Of a stretch of DNA of 49,038 nucleotides, positions 17,922 through 26,525 are shown in pieces; the first letter of the stretch is position 1; each line of letters opens with the position of its first letter. The DNA is from Chitinophagaceae bacterium UBA4407 (lineage in GTDB: Bacteria > Bacteroidota > Bacteroidia > Chitinophagales > Chitinophagaceae). The stretch is taken from contig DGQT01000014.1 in NCBI GenBank assembly GCA_002390845.1, positions 1 to 49,038 of the forward strand, written 5' to 3'. The notes below the pieces were generated by a model. The model was given only the letters and a program-made list of their open reading frames with translations, was not told the DNA's origin and did no database searches. Position numbers and translations under genes: made by a program.

Positions 17922-18410
17922 TTAGCGCCTTGCAATTCTTGTTATGGTTATATGAGCGCAAACCTTAGTAGTGTCATTTTTCCAGTCAACTTTTACATAT
18001 AAGGGGAATGTGTCTTTTTCAGTTATTCCAAGATCAGCTCCATTACTAATTAGTTTAAAGTCCCCGGTATAAGGTCGTGTTTCGCCATTAAAATTGATCA
18101 TCAGTCCTCCGCAACAAATACAATACCGCTGATCAGAACCGGTAATAATTGCATCATTCATATAGGGTTCTTCTTTTTTGCATGCGACAGAGGCAACACA
18201 GAACAGTGTAAGGATGAACATTATTAATTGAAATGGCTTTTTCATAATTGGGCTTTCGTGAGTGACACATGAATAGTTATAAACGTTGCGTACGGACTTA
18301 CTTCTTCTTTGTTTAATATTTTGCCCGGCAGAAGCGGAGACTATAGCAAATGCTGTTGAGGCAATGGCAATGACCGGGAAGATGGCATTCTTAAATATTA
18401 GTGTCGACAT
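17922..18410 (-). CDS. Small lipoprotein, apparently fused to an upstream small exported protein
   Basis: One open frame covers two parts. From 18410 (MSTLIFKNAIFPVIAIASTA) comes a short signal-like protein reminiscent of the DUF6520 type, with the tail RRSKSVRNVYNYSCVTHES. In frame, at Met 18245, begins a 107-residue lipoprotein: signal MKKPFQLIMFILTLFCVASVAC with the lipobox Cys, then a Cys-rich core (RYCICCGGLMINFNG). In relatives these are usually two genes, so I think a deletion or lost stop joined them, with 18245 as a probable internal start. The gene sits between two long direct repeats. Function unknown. Confidence 0.6.
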   Translation of the reverse strand: MSTLIFKNAIFPVIAIASTAFAIVSASAGQNIKQRRSKSVRNVYNYSCVTHESPIMKKPFQLIMFILTLFCVASVACKKEEPYMNDAIITGSDQRYCICCGGLMINFNGETRPYTGDFKLISNGADLGITEKDTFPLYVKVDWKNDTTKVCAHITITRIARR

Positions 18411-18460
18411 AAGAGGTATTTCTTCTGTTCCTTTTTCTTGAAAAAAAAGAACCAAAAAAT

Positions 18461-18586
18461 TCAAGAAAGAAATGATATACAGCACATTTCTTTCTTTGTT
18501 CTTTAATGGCTTTTGCACTACTGTGACCTGAGCTTTTGTTCTTTATTGTACACTTGACGTGCGGGCTGTGTTTTTTTTGCGGACAG
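18461..18586 (+). repeat. Long direct repeat, copy B
   Basis: The counterpart of 17641-17767, with the same 12-base inverted repeat (18463-18474 / 18485-18496) and only scattered changes. It overlaps the far upstream part of the minus-strand lipoprotein frame, so it may carry its promoter or leader. Confidence 0.85.
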
Positions 18587-18590
18587 AGGG

Positions 18591-18665
18591 AATGGCATTG
18601 CGACCAAAGAAGCCAGAGGCATTAAAGTAATTGCTACCATCGGGACGGTGGCGACTACGGGGGTA
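18591..18665 (+). repeat. Second direct-repeat module, copy B
   Basis: The counterpart of 17838-17915. The order hairpin-repeat then this module is the same in both copies, so the duplicated unit is about 200-270 bases overall. The remaining 140 bases up to the next gene show nothing I recognise. Confidence 0.6.
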
Positions 18666-18803
18666 ATATTTATTTAACCCAATGCATGTCATTACCATGA
18701 AAACAATTAGAATCAAATCTGTGCAATGAGATTAGTATAAAATTTAGGTACATTTATAAATTGTAATAAAATTTTAAGATAACTCATCAAGTTTGATTCC
18801 TGA

Positions 18804-19577
18804 ATGCCTGAAAATGCTAATAAAAATAGCCCAAGTGCTGTAATCTTAACAGCTATTCCTCTTGAATATCAGGCGGTGCGAACCCATCTTTTAAATATTA
18901 TTGAATTGATACATCCCAAGGGAAATGTCTACGAAAAAGGCCTTTTTAGGGGAGATTATCATGATTGGCAAATCGGGATAGCTGAAGTTGGGGCTGGTAA
19001 CAACACTTGTGCTTTGCAAACAGAAAGGGCCATAAATTATTTTAATCCTGAAGTTATTTTGTTTGTTGGGATAGCTGGTGGGATTAAAGACTTGAATTTG
19101 GGTGACGTGGTTGCTGCAGAAAAAGCTTATGGTTATGAAAGAGGAAAAGTCAGTTCAAATGGATTTATGACCCGGCCAGAGGTTGGAATGTCATCGTATG
19201 AAATATTTGAACGCGCTAAAGCTGAGGCTAAAAAGCAGACATGGAAGTTAAGATTGCCTAAAAAAGAACAAAAAAAGAAATTAAAAGCTATTACCAAACC
19301 AATTGCAGCGGGTGAAAAAGTTGTAGCTGCTACACGGTCAGAAGTTTACGATTTAATTCATAAAATTTACAACGATACAGTAGCTGTTGAAATGGAGGGA
19401 AGTGGATTTTATACTGCTTGTCATGCTAACGGTAAAATTCAATTTTTAATTGTTCGAGGTATATCTGACTTGTTAAATAATAAGTCTGAAACAGATGCAA
19501 AAGGATACCAGGAAATAGCAGCAAGAAATGCAAGTGCTTTTGCATTTGAAGTATTATCAAAATTTAAAATTAGATAA
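18804..19577 (+). CDS. Nucleoside phosphorylase / MTA-SAH nucleosidase-like protein
   Basis: A 257-residue cytosolic enzyme of the PNP_UDP_1 superfamily, first gene of a four-gene operon. Residues matching the MTA/SAH nucleosidase active site are kept: Glu21 (AIPLEYQAV), the purine/sugar pocket VGIAGG (88-93), Glu198 in VEMEGSG, and Ser221-Asp222 in RGISD. A Lys-rich insert (about 140-162) distinguishes it from housekeeping Pfs. Such enzymes cleave the N-glycosidic bond of adenosine-type nucleosides (MTA, SAH) or phosphorolyse purine nucleosides. The next gene starts 3 bases later. Beside a methyltransferase it could remove SAH, or it could be a nucleotide-depleting effector as proposed for PNP domains in immune proteins. 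Family firm, role inferred. Confidence 0.85.
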   Translation: MPENANKNSPSAVILTAIPLEYQAVRTHLLNIIELIHPKGNVYEKGLFRGDYHDWQIGIAEVGAGNNTCALQTERAINYFNPEVILFVGIAGGIKDLNLGDVVAAEKAYGYERGKVSSNGFMTRPEVGMSSYEIFERAKAEAKKQTWKLRLPKKEQKKKLKAITKPIAAGEKVVAATRSEVYDLIHKIYNDTVAVEMEGSGFYTACHANGKIQFLIVRGISDLLNNKSETDAKGYQEIAARNASAFAFEVLSKFKIR

Positions 19578-19580
19578 GTC

Positions 19581-20975
19581 ATGGATAAAGCTTTAAAAAA
19601 ACAAATCAGACCTATTATTGAAGAGTTTGCGATTGAAATTTCAAACTCAAAAATTGAAATACCCAATGATAGGCCAATAAAATTTCGTGATGATAAAATA
19701 ACTAATAAAATAAGGAAAGCATATAAAGTGCCTTTAGATCTGTTGCGGTTTCGGAAAGATAATGGAAGAATTGCTTCTGATATTATGACTTATGAAAAAG
19801 ATAAGGGGCCATTAAATGAAACAACAGATTTCGGGCAGAGTGAGATTCGAAAATTTTTAATTAGAAAGGATCCTGATCCGACAAAAGAATTGACTAATCA
19901 AATAATTAAGGATTCTCAAGAAGAGATGGCTGTTGTTACTTACGACGGATTTCTAATTAACGGTAATAGAAGGAAAATGGTTTTAGAATACTTACATGAT
20001 AAATACAAGGGTGATGAAAAGTATAAATATTTGAAAGTAGTAATCTTACCTGGTCCTAATGATTCCGAACCACTTCCAACGAATGAAGAAATCGAGCAGG
20101 TTGAAAACAGGTATCAATTTCAAAGGACAGGAAAGGCTGAATACTATAATTTCGATATGGCTTTGGCTGTAAAGCGAAAATTAGATTTGGGAATGGATCT
20201 TGAAGAAATTCTTTTGGATGACGCAAATTATGAAGGATTAACAGGAAAGACGCTCCTTAACAAAATTCAAGAATTTAGAGATGAATATATAGAACCGTTA
20301 CGATGTGTCGATAAATATTTGGAAGAATTAAAAAGACCGGGACATTATAATACAGTTTCTGAAGGAAGAGGTGATAAGGAAGGTAGATGGCAAGCATTTT
20401 TGGATTATTATAAATTATTCAAAAAACTAAAAAATAACAAAGAACGCATTAGATTAAATATACAGGATGGGGATGAAGGAAAAATTGAAAATATTGCTTT
20501 TAAAATAATTAGAAAAAGAATTTTGCAAGGAGTCGATAAAAAGGCACATGAGATAATGCGGCAACTCCCCAAACTTATTTCAAATCCTGATGCTAAAAAG
20601 GAGTTATTTAAGCTAGTTAAAATTAACCTTGATTTACCAAAAGAAGAAATTACAGACGAAGAAGGCAATGAAGTTGACGAAAAAACAAAAGATACTATTT
20701 GGGGCAACAAATATGCTAGTGATGTAATACATCATGTGAGGAGGGCTTATGACATATTTGAGCAAAGAAAAGAACACGATACTCCAATTGAATTACTGAA
20801 TGCAGCCCTGGATAAATTAAATCATTCGAATATGGATGTAGAATTAATTGATTTTGATAGAATTGATGAGGCTATGAAATTGACAAGAGAGATTCAGTCA
20901 AAAGGAAATGAATTAGAGCATTTAATGTATGAAGCAAAGAAAAAATTAAAAAAACTTAATACAAAGCATAAGTGA
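19581..20975 (+). CDS. ParB/sulfiredoxin-like domain protein
   Basis: A 464-residue soluble, highly charged protein, second in the operon. Residues ~45-140 resemble the ParB N-terminal nuclease/CTPase-like fold: KVPLDLLRFRKDNGRIASDI, then YDGFLINGNRRKMVLEYL (121-138), equivalent to the GNRR/GHRR box of ParB-like proteins. The remaining ~300 residues are mostly helical, end in a coiled-coil-like Lys/Glu stretch, and are unfamiliar. The stop overlaps the GTG of the next gene by 4 bases. In non-partition contexts ParB-like proteins bind DNA or act as nucleases in phage, restriction and phosphorothioation-type loci. No nuclease signature can be confirmed by eye. Confidence 0.72.
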   Translation: MDKALKKQIRPIIEEFAIEISNSKIEIPNDRPIKFRDDKITNKIRKAYKVPLDLLRFRKDNGRIASDIMTYEKDKGPLNETTDFGQSEIRKFLIRKDPDPTKELTNQIIKDSQEEMAVVTYDGFLINGNRRKMVLEYLHDKYKGDEKYKYLKVVILPGPNDSEPLPTNEEIEQVENRYQFQRTGKAEYYNFDMALAVKRKLDLGMDLEEILLDDANYEGLTGKTLLNKIQEFRDEYIEPLRCVDKYLEELKRPGHYNTVSEGRGDKEGRWQAFLDYYKLFKKLKNNKERIRLNIQDGDEGKIENIAFKIIRKRILQGVDKKAHEIMRQLPKLISNPDAKKELFKLVKINLDLPKEEITDEEGNEVDEKTKDTIWGNKYASDVIHHVRRAYDIFEQRKEHDTPIELLNAALDKLNHSNMDVELIDFDRIDEAMKLTREIQSKGNELEHLMYEAKKKLKKLNTKHK

Positions 20976-22867
20976 TAATAGATATTCATGATAATAAAAT
21001 AATTGTAAATGATTTAAACAATAGCTTAAATTCTGTTGGAAGAAGTCAATTATCTTTTTGGGATTTTAAATATGATTATACCAACAAAAATTATTCAATT
21101 GCTCTCGAGAAACAACTTTTTTTAAAGGTTATTAATTATTTTGAAAATGAGAATATTGTTTTTGAATTAAAAAAGGAAGCTAAAAAATATTCTGAAGAAA
21201 TTGAAATTATAAGTTTAAATTTTAACAATCTAAAAGAGCTTGCTGCAAAATATAAAAACGGAAAATTCGATAAAATACAATTCGATAAATTCAGGGAGCA
21301 CGTAGCACAGAATATTAAAAGGTCTTTAAAAATTCATCAACTCAAATCTGCATATCATTTGTATTTATTAGGTAATGCTGCTAATTTTTCTGTTCCTGGC
21401 AGTGGTAAAACTTCTGTTGTACTAACGGTTTACGAAAAATTGAGGCAGGAAGGGAAAGTGAATACATTGTTTGTTGTTGGGCCCCCTTCATGCTTTGGTC
21501 CTTGGAGAAATGAATTTTATGAAACGCTAGGACGTAAACCTGAATATACTATTCTGGCTGGTGGTAACAAGATTAACCGAAAGAATCAATATTTTGAAAC
21601 ATCCAACAATCTGTCAGAATTATACCTTACTAGCTTTCATTCTCTCCTGTTTGATCAAAAGGAAGTTAATCATTTTTTAAAGCAAAAGCATGTAAGAGCT
21701 TTTTTAGTAGTAGATGAGGCCCATTATATTAAACAAATTAATGGGAACTGGGCTCATGCAATCTTAACACTATCTCAAAAAACAGAATTTAGATGTGTAC
21801 TTACTGGAACGCCAATGCCAAAAAGCTATACAGATATATTTAATCTTTTTGATTTTTTGTGGCCCAATAATGAACCAATCACCTCACATGAAAAGAATAT
21901 TATAAAACATAATGAAGAAAAAGGTAATAGGCATTCAATAAAAAATCTTTTGGATAATAGTATTGGTCCACTTTTTTATAGAGTTCGAAAATCAGATTTG
22001 AATTTAAAGGCCCAAAACTTCTTTTCTCCTCAACTGATAAAAATGGGAGAATACGAAAGGATAATTTACGATGCTACATTTAAAAGGATTAAAAATTATT
22101 CAAAGGATGACTATTATAAAAATATTGACTTTGTAAATAAGCTTGGTAGAGGCCGCATAATGAGATTACGTCAATGTGTTTCCTATCCTAAGCTTTTAAA
22201 TTCGGCTATTGAAGAATATGATGAAAATCTATTTACAGATTTAACTGATTTGAAAAATATAATTAGACAATATGACAAACTCGAGGTTCCAGGTAAAATT
22301 AAGTATCTCTTAAGAATAGTTAAACAGTTTCAAAAAAAGAGCTTAAAGATAGTTATATGGTCCAACTTTATTGGCACAATCAGTCTAATTGAAAGACACT
22401 TAAAAGCTGAAGGTTTTTATTGTAAGAAAATCATTGGGTCTACTCCTGTTGAAAGTAACCTTATAAAAGCTGAAGAAACCCGGGAAAAGATACGAGATGA
22501 ATTTGTGGATGGACAAAGTGGTTTAGATATTTTAATAGCAAATCCAGCCGCTTGTGCTGAATCAATTTCACTTCATAAGACATGTCACAGTGCTATATAT
22601 TATGATCTGACATATAACTGTGCTCAATACTTACAATCTCTTGACAGAATACACCGCGTAGGGGGGTCTGAAGATATTGAGGCCAACTATTATTTTTTAC
22701 AGTATGAAAATTCGATAGACGCAGATATTAAAAAAAACATAGAGGAAAAAAGCAATAAAATGTTTGAGATTATTGAAGAAGAATACCCTATTTACTCACT
22801 GAATATGTTTGAAGCAGATGGCGATGCAGAAGCTTACAATCGAATTTTTAAAGTAAAGAAAAAATGA
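20972..22867 (+). CDS. SNF2-family DNA helicase/translocase
   Basis: A 631-residue superfamily 2 ATPase. It starts at a GTG overlapping the previous stop (GTGA); relatives and coupling favour this over internal ATGs. The first ~125 residues are an unassigned N-terminal domain. Motor motifs follow: Walker A VPGSGKTS (141-148), DEAH (248-251), TGTP (278-281) and an SNF2 motif VI, QSLDRIHRVGG (555-565). SNF2 proteins translocate on double-stranded DNA. In restriction-like loci they couple target recognition to cleavage or blocking. No nuclease domain is visible. Its last codons overlap the methyltransferase start (ATGA). Visibly AT-rich, like its three partners. Confidence 0.88.
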   Translation: MIIDIHDNKIIVNDLNNSLNSVGRSQLSFWDFKYDYTNKNYSIALEKQLFLKVINYFENENIVFELKKEAKKYSEEIEIISLNFNNLKELAAKYKNGKFDKIQFDKFREHVAQNIKRSLKIHQLKSAYHLYLLGNAANFSVPGSGKTSVVLTVYEKLRQEGKVNTLFVVGPPSCFGPWRNEFYETLGRKPEYTILAGGNKINRKNQYFETSNNLSELYLTSFHSLLFDQKEVNHFLKQKHVRAFLVVDEAHYIKQINGNWAHAILTLSQKTEFRCVLTGTPMPKSYTDIFNLFDFLWPNNEPITSHEKNIIKHNEEKGNRHSIKNLLDNSIGPLFYRVRKSDLNLKAQNFFSPQLIKMGEYERIIYDATFKRIKNYSKDDYYKNIDFVNKLGRGRIMRLRQCVSYPKLLNSAIEEYDENLFTDLTDLKNIIRQYDKLEVPGKIKYLLRIVKQFQKKSLKIVIWSNFIGTISLIERHLKAEGFYCKKIIGSTPVESNLIKAEETREKIRDEFVDGQSGLDILIANPAACAESISLHKTCHSAIYYDLTYNCAQYLQSLDRIHRVGGSEDIEANYYFLQYENSIDADIKKNIEEKSNKMFEIIEEEYPIYSLNMFEADGDAEAYNRIFKVKKK

Positions 22868-23820
22868 CTGTTAAATCAAAAAACAAACAAACAAAAAATA
22901 AAAAAATTAGTCCTCCTTTTGGATATTTCGGTTCTAAAAATAGGATTGCTTTAGAGTTGTGCAATGCCTTGCCTCCTCATAATTGCTGGGTAGAAGTCTT
23001 TTGTGGCTCTGCGGCTTTAACCTTGAGAAAAAACCCAGCACCTATTGAAATTATTAATGATATTGATAAAAACATCATAAACTTATTTGAACAATTAAGA
23101 GATAACCATTGGGAATTATGTAATAAAATTGAACTGACACCTTATGCAGAGGACGAACTGAGAAATGCACGGATTAAAAAAAACAAGCTAAGCGACCTTG
23201 AAAGGGCCAGAAGATTTTTAGTGCAATCTATGATGGCTATCAATGGTATTTTTGGTGAGGAAAGAGGGGGGTTCTCATATTCTGATTCTTATTCAAGAAA
23301 TGGTCATGATGCAAGAGTTAATAGATGGAAAAATTTACCCGAACGATTAAAGCTTGTAGTCGAAAGATTAAGAAATGTCCGCATTGAAAATAAAGATGCT
23401 AAAAAACTTATGCTTAGATACATATATAGACCGGCTACATTATTATACCTTGATCCTCCGTATTTTGCAGAAAGGACTAACGGGTATAATAAAGATGCTA
23501 ATGATGAACAATTTCACATTGAAATTCTAAACCTTGCCGAAAAAGCAAGATGTATGGTATTTATAAGCAGCTATGAAAATGAGTTATATAATCGATTGCT
23601 TACCGAAAAAAAAGGATGGGGAAAAAAAATCATTGAAACCTCTACTAAAGACTCTAAAGGACAAAGTCATGTTCGTACAGAAGTAATATGGATGAATAAG
23701 TTTTTTCAAAAAGCTATTGAATCCAATGAAGTGCCTATTAAACTCACACCTCGGGAGATAAAAGAAAATAAATTAAATCCTGAAAGGAAACCCGAAAAAC
23801 AAGTGCCTATAATAAGCTAA
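22864..23820 (+). CDS. Dam-type (D12 class) adenine-N6 DNA methyltransferase
   Basis: A 318-residue alpha-class N6-adenine methyltransferase closing the operon. Order of motifs: motif X GYFGSKNR (20-27), the SAM-binding motif I VEVFCGSAAL (43-52), NDID (65-68), then the catalytic DPPY (197-200) in LLYLDPPYFAERTNGY. Length fits Dam/D12 enzymes with a ~35-residue basic tail. The target-recognition region lies between motifs I and IV, so the methylated sequence cannot be read off. It probably marks self DNA for the upstream ParB-like/SNF2 pair, or acts as the modification arm of a new system. Translationally coupled to the helicase by an ATGA overlap. Confidence 0.92.
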   Translation: MTVKSKNKQTKNKKISPPFGYFGSKNRIALELCNALPPHNCWVEVFCGSAALTLRKNPAPIEIINDIDKNIINLFEQLRDNHWELCNKIELTPYAEDELRNARIKKNKLSDLERARRFLVQSMMAINGIFGEERGGFSYSDSYSRNGHDARVNRWKNLPERLKLVVERLRNVRIENKDAKKLMLRYIYRPATLLYLDPPYFAERTNGYNKDANDEQFHIEILNLAEKARCMVFISSYENELYNRLLTEKKGWGKKIIETSTKDSKGQSHVRTEVIWMNKFFQKAIESNEVPIKLTPREIKENKLNPERKPEKQVPIIS

Positions 23821-23954
23821 TCTGTCATAGTTCTTATTCTCTACCATATGGGTTTGCAAGATGTTCCATTGGAACAAGTGTACATTATTCCGCATAATTG
23901 TGGTGTGCCCACTAAATAAACTTCGCTTTTATAAAAGCTCCCCAATGCCATGTC

Positions 23955-23990
23955 GTACAAGAGTGCGACGCAAGGATGCTAAATTGAAAT
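23955..23990 (-). repeat. Dispersed intergenic repeat, copy 10 (reverse)
   Basis: GTACAAGAGTGCGACGCAA (23955-23973), then GGATGCTAAATTGAAAT as in the copy at 4803. It follows the last gene of the four-gene operon. The surrounding gene-free stretch (23821-24082) holds nothing else I can name. Confidence 0.8.
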
Positions 23991-24082
23991 TCTATGGCCA
24001 GGTAAACAAAATCTCAGAAATCTATCGTCTGCGATTTGAAATGATACCAACAGATCAGCAGCCAATAAAATATTTAAGTATT

Positions 24083-24517
24083 TTAAGCTGTTGCTTTGTG
24101 GCCATTATTATTTTTGACAGCTTTTAATAATATATAAATGTTCTTTACAAAAAAGGAAAAAAACAGTAAAATAAAAACAGATAAACAAAGTTGCGGAACC
24201 AGTTGATAGAATGTTGCCACATTGTACTGAACGCTATCATTATAGAAAAAAGTAAACAATGACCCTATCAATAAAAGTGCTCCCCCGATATTAATTATGG
24301 GCTTTATTAAATCATTCCATTCCGAATTAGCCCAGGCTTTATTTAGTAACAAAATAATTACTCCGAAAATTCCAAGAATAGAATGAATTGCGGCATGAGG
24401 GAGACCGATCAACAGGTACATAATGTAGAAGCCACCTAAGTGTTCCCCACTGATTAACAGGAATAAAAAACTGATAAGAACCGGATAAGGATGCGTAATA
24501 AAATTAATCGTTTTCAT
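24083..24517 (-). CDS. Four-helix membrane protein, unknown
   Basis: A 144-residue inner-membrane protein from the ATG at 24517 (MKTINFITHPYPVLISFLFLL). It has about four hydrophobic segments and a short basic C-terminus (KAVKNNNGHKATA). No family is recognised. It begins 13 bases after the stop of the lipoprotein gene upstream on the same strand, so the two are likely co-expressed; a membrane partner for that lipoprotein is possible but unproven. Confidence 0.66.
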   Translation of the reverse strand: MKTINFITHPYPVLISFLFLLISGEHLGGFYIMYLLIGLPHAAIHSILGIFGVIILLLNKAWANSEWNDLIKPIINIGGALLLIGSLFTFFYNDSVQYNVATFYQLVPQLCLSVFILLFFSFFVKNIYILLKAVKNNNGHKATA

Positions 24518-24530
24518 ATAATCATATTTT

Positions 24531-25892
24531 TTAATTACAAGGCCCTTTGCTGCCCCCAACATAACCGCAAAAACCAGCATACGTAATATTCGCAGATTCT
24601 GAATTACCTTCTTCCATCATGTTCATTAATTGTTGATATAAGCCTTGTGGTGTTTTACTTTTTATTGACGAAGTATTTCCCGGAAGAACATACAATGGGA
24701 TAGTAAGTTCATTTCCTGGTCTTACCGTATTAAAAACCTGTAGCGCAAAATCTGTACAATTATATTGATCCATATCATAAGATGAATTCGATAGATTTTC
24801 TATTTCTGTGATGACAGAATGAAGCTGGACTGAAGTTAAATTCATCTTTAAAGATGCATTAAACTTATGTTCACCATTATCAACAAGCTTACTGGCTACG
24901 GGTGTGTACAGTAAGGTTTTCCAGCCTTGATCTGGATAAAACCCGATATTTTGCTGAATGCTTTCGCTGCCATTTGTTTTTTTAATTTGTAAAAATGTAT
25001 GACCTGGGGAGCCATCCTGCCAATTAAAGAAAGTATTAGGTTCTCCGTTAACAGGAAGATCAGAAAATATTTCAATTGAACAGGCTGCACCTTCATCTGG
25101 GATGTTATCAAAGCACTTCATATAATCGTAAATTGAAATATCAGAAAGTGATTGGGGATCTTCATACTCAATTTCTTTGGGATCTGCAATCGCTAATCCG
25201 CCGCCATGCTGATATCCATAAGAATATGGATCGGTAGGACTGTAATAACCATAATAAGAATTACTACTTCCACCGTTATTACCGTAATCATAAATACCTA
25301 ATTCTGCAGGCGCATATAAATCAAGCAGATTGTACCAGTCGGCATAGCTGATACTGCCAGAAGGCGGTATATATGCAGTTACAACTACATCGGGCAAGGT
25401 GTTGCCACTGGGCAGTACTGGATTTTTAGTGCTATCTTTCCTGAAGCCATTCCGAATTTGAAAATTATTATTGCCTTTTCTATTCAAAGAACTTACAATA
25501 ATATTTCCATTGAATGAATGAGGCTTTTTAACTAGCTCATTTTGCTGTATTCCTTTTGCATACTTAATATTAAGAATCATCCCTTTTGTCCAGTGGCCTG
25601 ATGCGTCTGTCTTTAAAAGAATGAACTCATTATCCGGCTTTTTAAATTGAAGCCTTAAAAGAAAAATTCGTCCGCTATCAAACTTTATTGCTATTGCTTT
25701 ATTGAAATCTATATTTCTGTAGTCCACGGCAGAAATACTGTCGATCAAATATTTTTTTACGTTAGTTAAGTATTGATCCCGATATTGAATACTGTTGCTT
25801 TCCTGGGAATTGGTTAAAGTTGCTGTGATTTCATTTTTCTTGCAAGAAATAATGAACAGCAAAAACAGTGTGGCGATGAGTGTGTTTTTCAT
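24531..25892 (-). CDS. Lipoprotein with papain-like His...Asn-Cys signature
   Basis: A 453-residue lipoprotein. The signal MKNTLIATLFLLFIISC gives lipidated Cys17. The middle has a Gly/Tyr/Ser-rich low-complexity stretch (about 200-235). The C-terminal 200 residues carry PGHTFLQIKK and, about 90 residues later, YNCTDFALQVFNTVRPG. A His followed by an Asn-Cys-Thr-Asp-Phe motif is common in secreted Bacteroidota proteins that I take to be permuted papain-like amidases or peptidases, often at the ends of polymorphic proteins. The target (peptidoglycan or protein) is unknown. Expressed with the membrane protein downstream. Confidence 0.66.
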   Translation of the reverse strand: MKNTLIATLFLLFIISCKKNEITATLTNSQESNSIQYRDQYLTNVKKYLIDSISAVDYRNIDFNKAIAIKFDSGRIFLLRLQFKKPDNEFILLKTDASGHWTKGMILNIKYAKGIQQNELVKKPHSFNGNIIVSSLNRKGNNNFQIRNGFRKDSTKNPVLPSGNTLPDVVVTAYIPPSGSISYADWYNLLDLYAPAELGIYDYGNNGGSSNSYYGYYSPTDPYSYGYQHGGGLAIADPKEIEYEDPQSLSDISIYDYMKCFDNIPDEGAACSIEIFSDLPVNGEPNTFFNWQDGSPGHTFLQIKKTNGSESIQQNIGFYPDQGWKTLLYTPVASKLVDNGEHKFNASLKMNLTSVQLHSVITEIENLSNSSYDMDQYNCTDFALQVFNTVRPGNELTIPLYVLPGNTSSIKSKTPQGLYQQLMNMMEEGNSESANITYAGFCGYVGGSKGPCN

Positions 25893-25961
25893 ACCTGGTT
25901 AATTTGCTGATGTAAAAATATAAAGCTTTATGCTTTCAAAAAATTGCTAAAAGGCAATAAA

Positions 25962-26525
25962 TTATTTTCTACTTCTGATACGACTAAGTGTAAATTCTGA
26001 AATTCCTAAATAGGATGCGAGGTACTTGGAAGGTACACGACGAATCAATTCAGGGAACTTATCGATGAGATAGTCATATCGTTCTTTTCCGCGCTGCATG
26101 CGAATGGAATATAGGCGCTGTTCGCTGAGTGCATAGTAATTTTCGGCTAATACCCTGCCTGTAAAATTGAACTCAGGGAAATGCTGATAGATGTATTGTA
26201 ATTCATTGAAATTAATATAATATAATGTACAATCTTCTAGAGCCTGTATGTTTTCATAACTTATGGTCTGTTTAAAGAAACTTTCTACCGATATGATCAC
26301 ATCGCCTTCCTTCATAAACCATGAGCAAACTTCTTTTTCATCCTTCTCATAATAGCATCGGAGAAGGCCTTTTTCCACAAACGCTATATATCTGCAGATA
26401 TGCCCTTGTCTGAGAAAATATGATTTCCTGGGTAGCTCATTCACCTTTAAGATACCAGATAAGTGTTCCTTTAAATCCGGTGATAAGGGATGTACGGCAT
26501 TTAGAAATTCAAGAAGGTTTTTCAC
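25962..26525 (-). CDS. Crp/Fnr-family transcriptional regulator
   Basis: A 187-residue one-component regulator. Residues ~15-125 form the cyclic-nucleotide-binding-like cupin (LRQGHICRYIAFVEKGLLRCYYEKDEKEVCSWFMKEGDVIIS). The C-terminal winged helix ends in VPSKYLASYLGISEFTLSRIRSRK. Such short Crp/Fnr proteins are abundant in Bacteroidota, and most do not bind cAMP. It lies 70 bases upstream of the lipoprotein operon on the same strand, so it may control it. Confidence 0.9.
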   Translation of the reverse strand: MKNLLEFLNAVHPLSPDLKEHLSGILKVNELPRKSYFLRQGHICRYIAFVEKGLLRCYYEKDEKEVCSWFMKEGDVIISVESFFKQTISYENIQALEDCTLYYINFNELQYIYQHFPEFNFTGRVLAENYYALSEQRLYSIRMQRGKERYDYLIDKFPELIRRVPSKYLASYLGISEFTLSRIRSRK

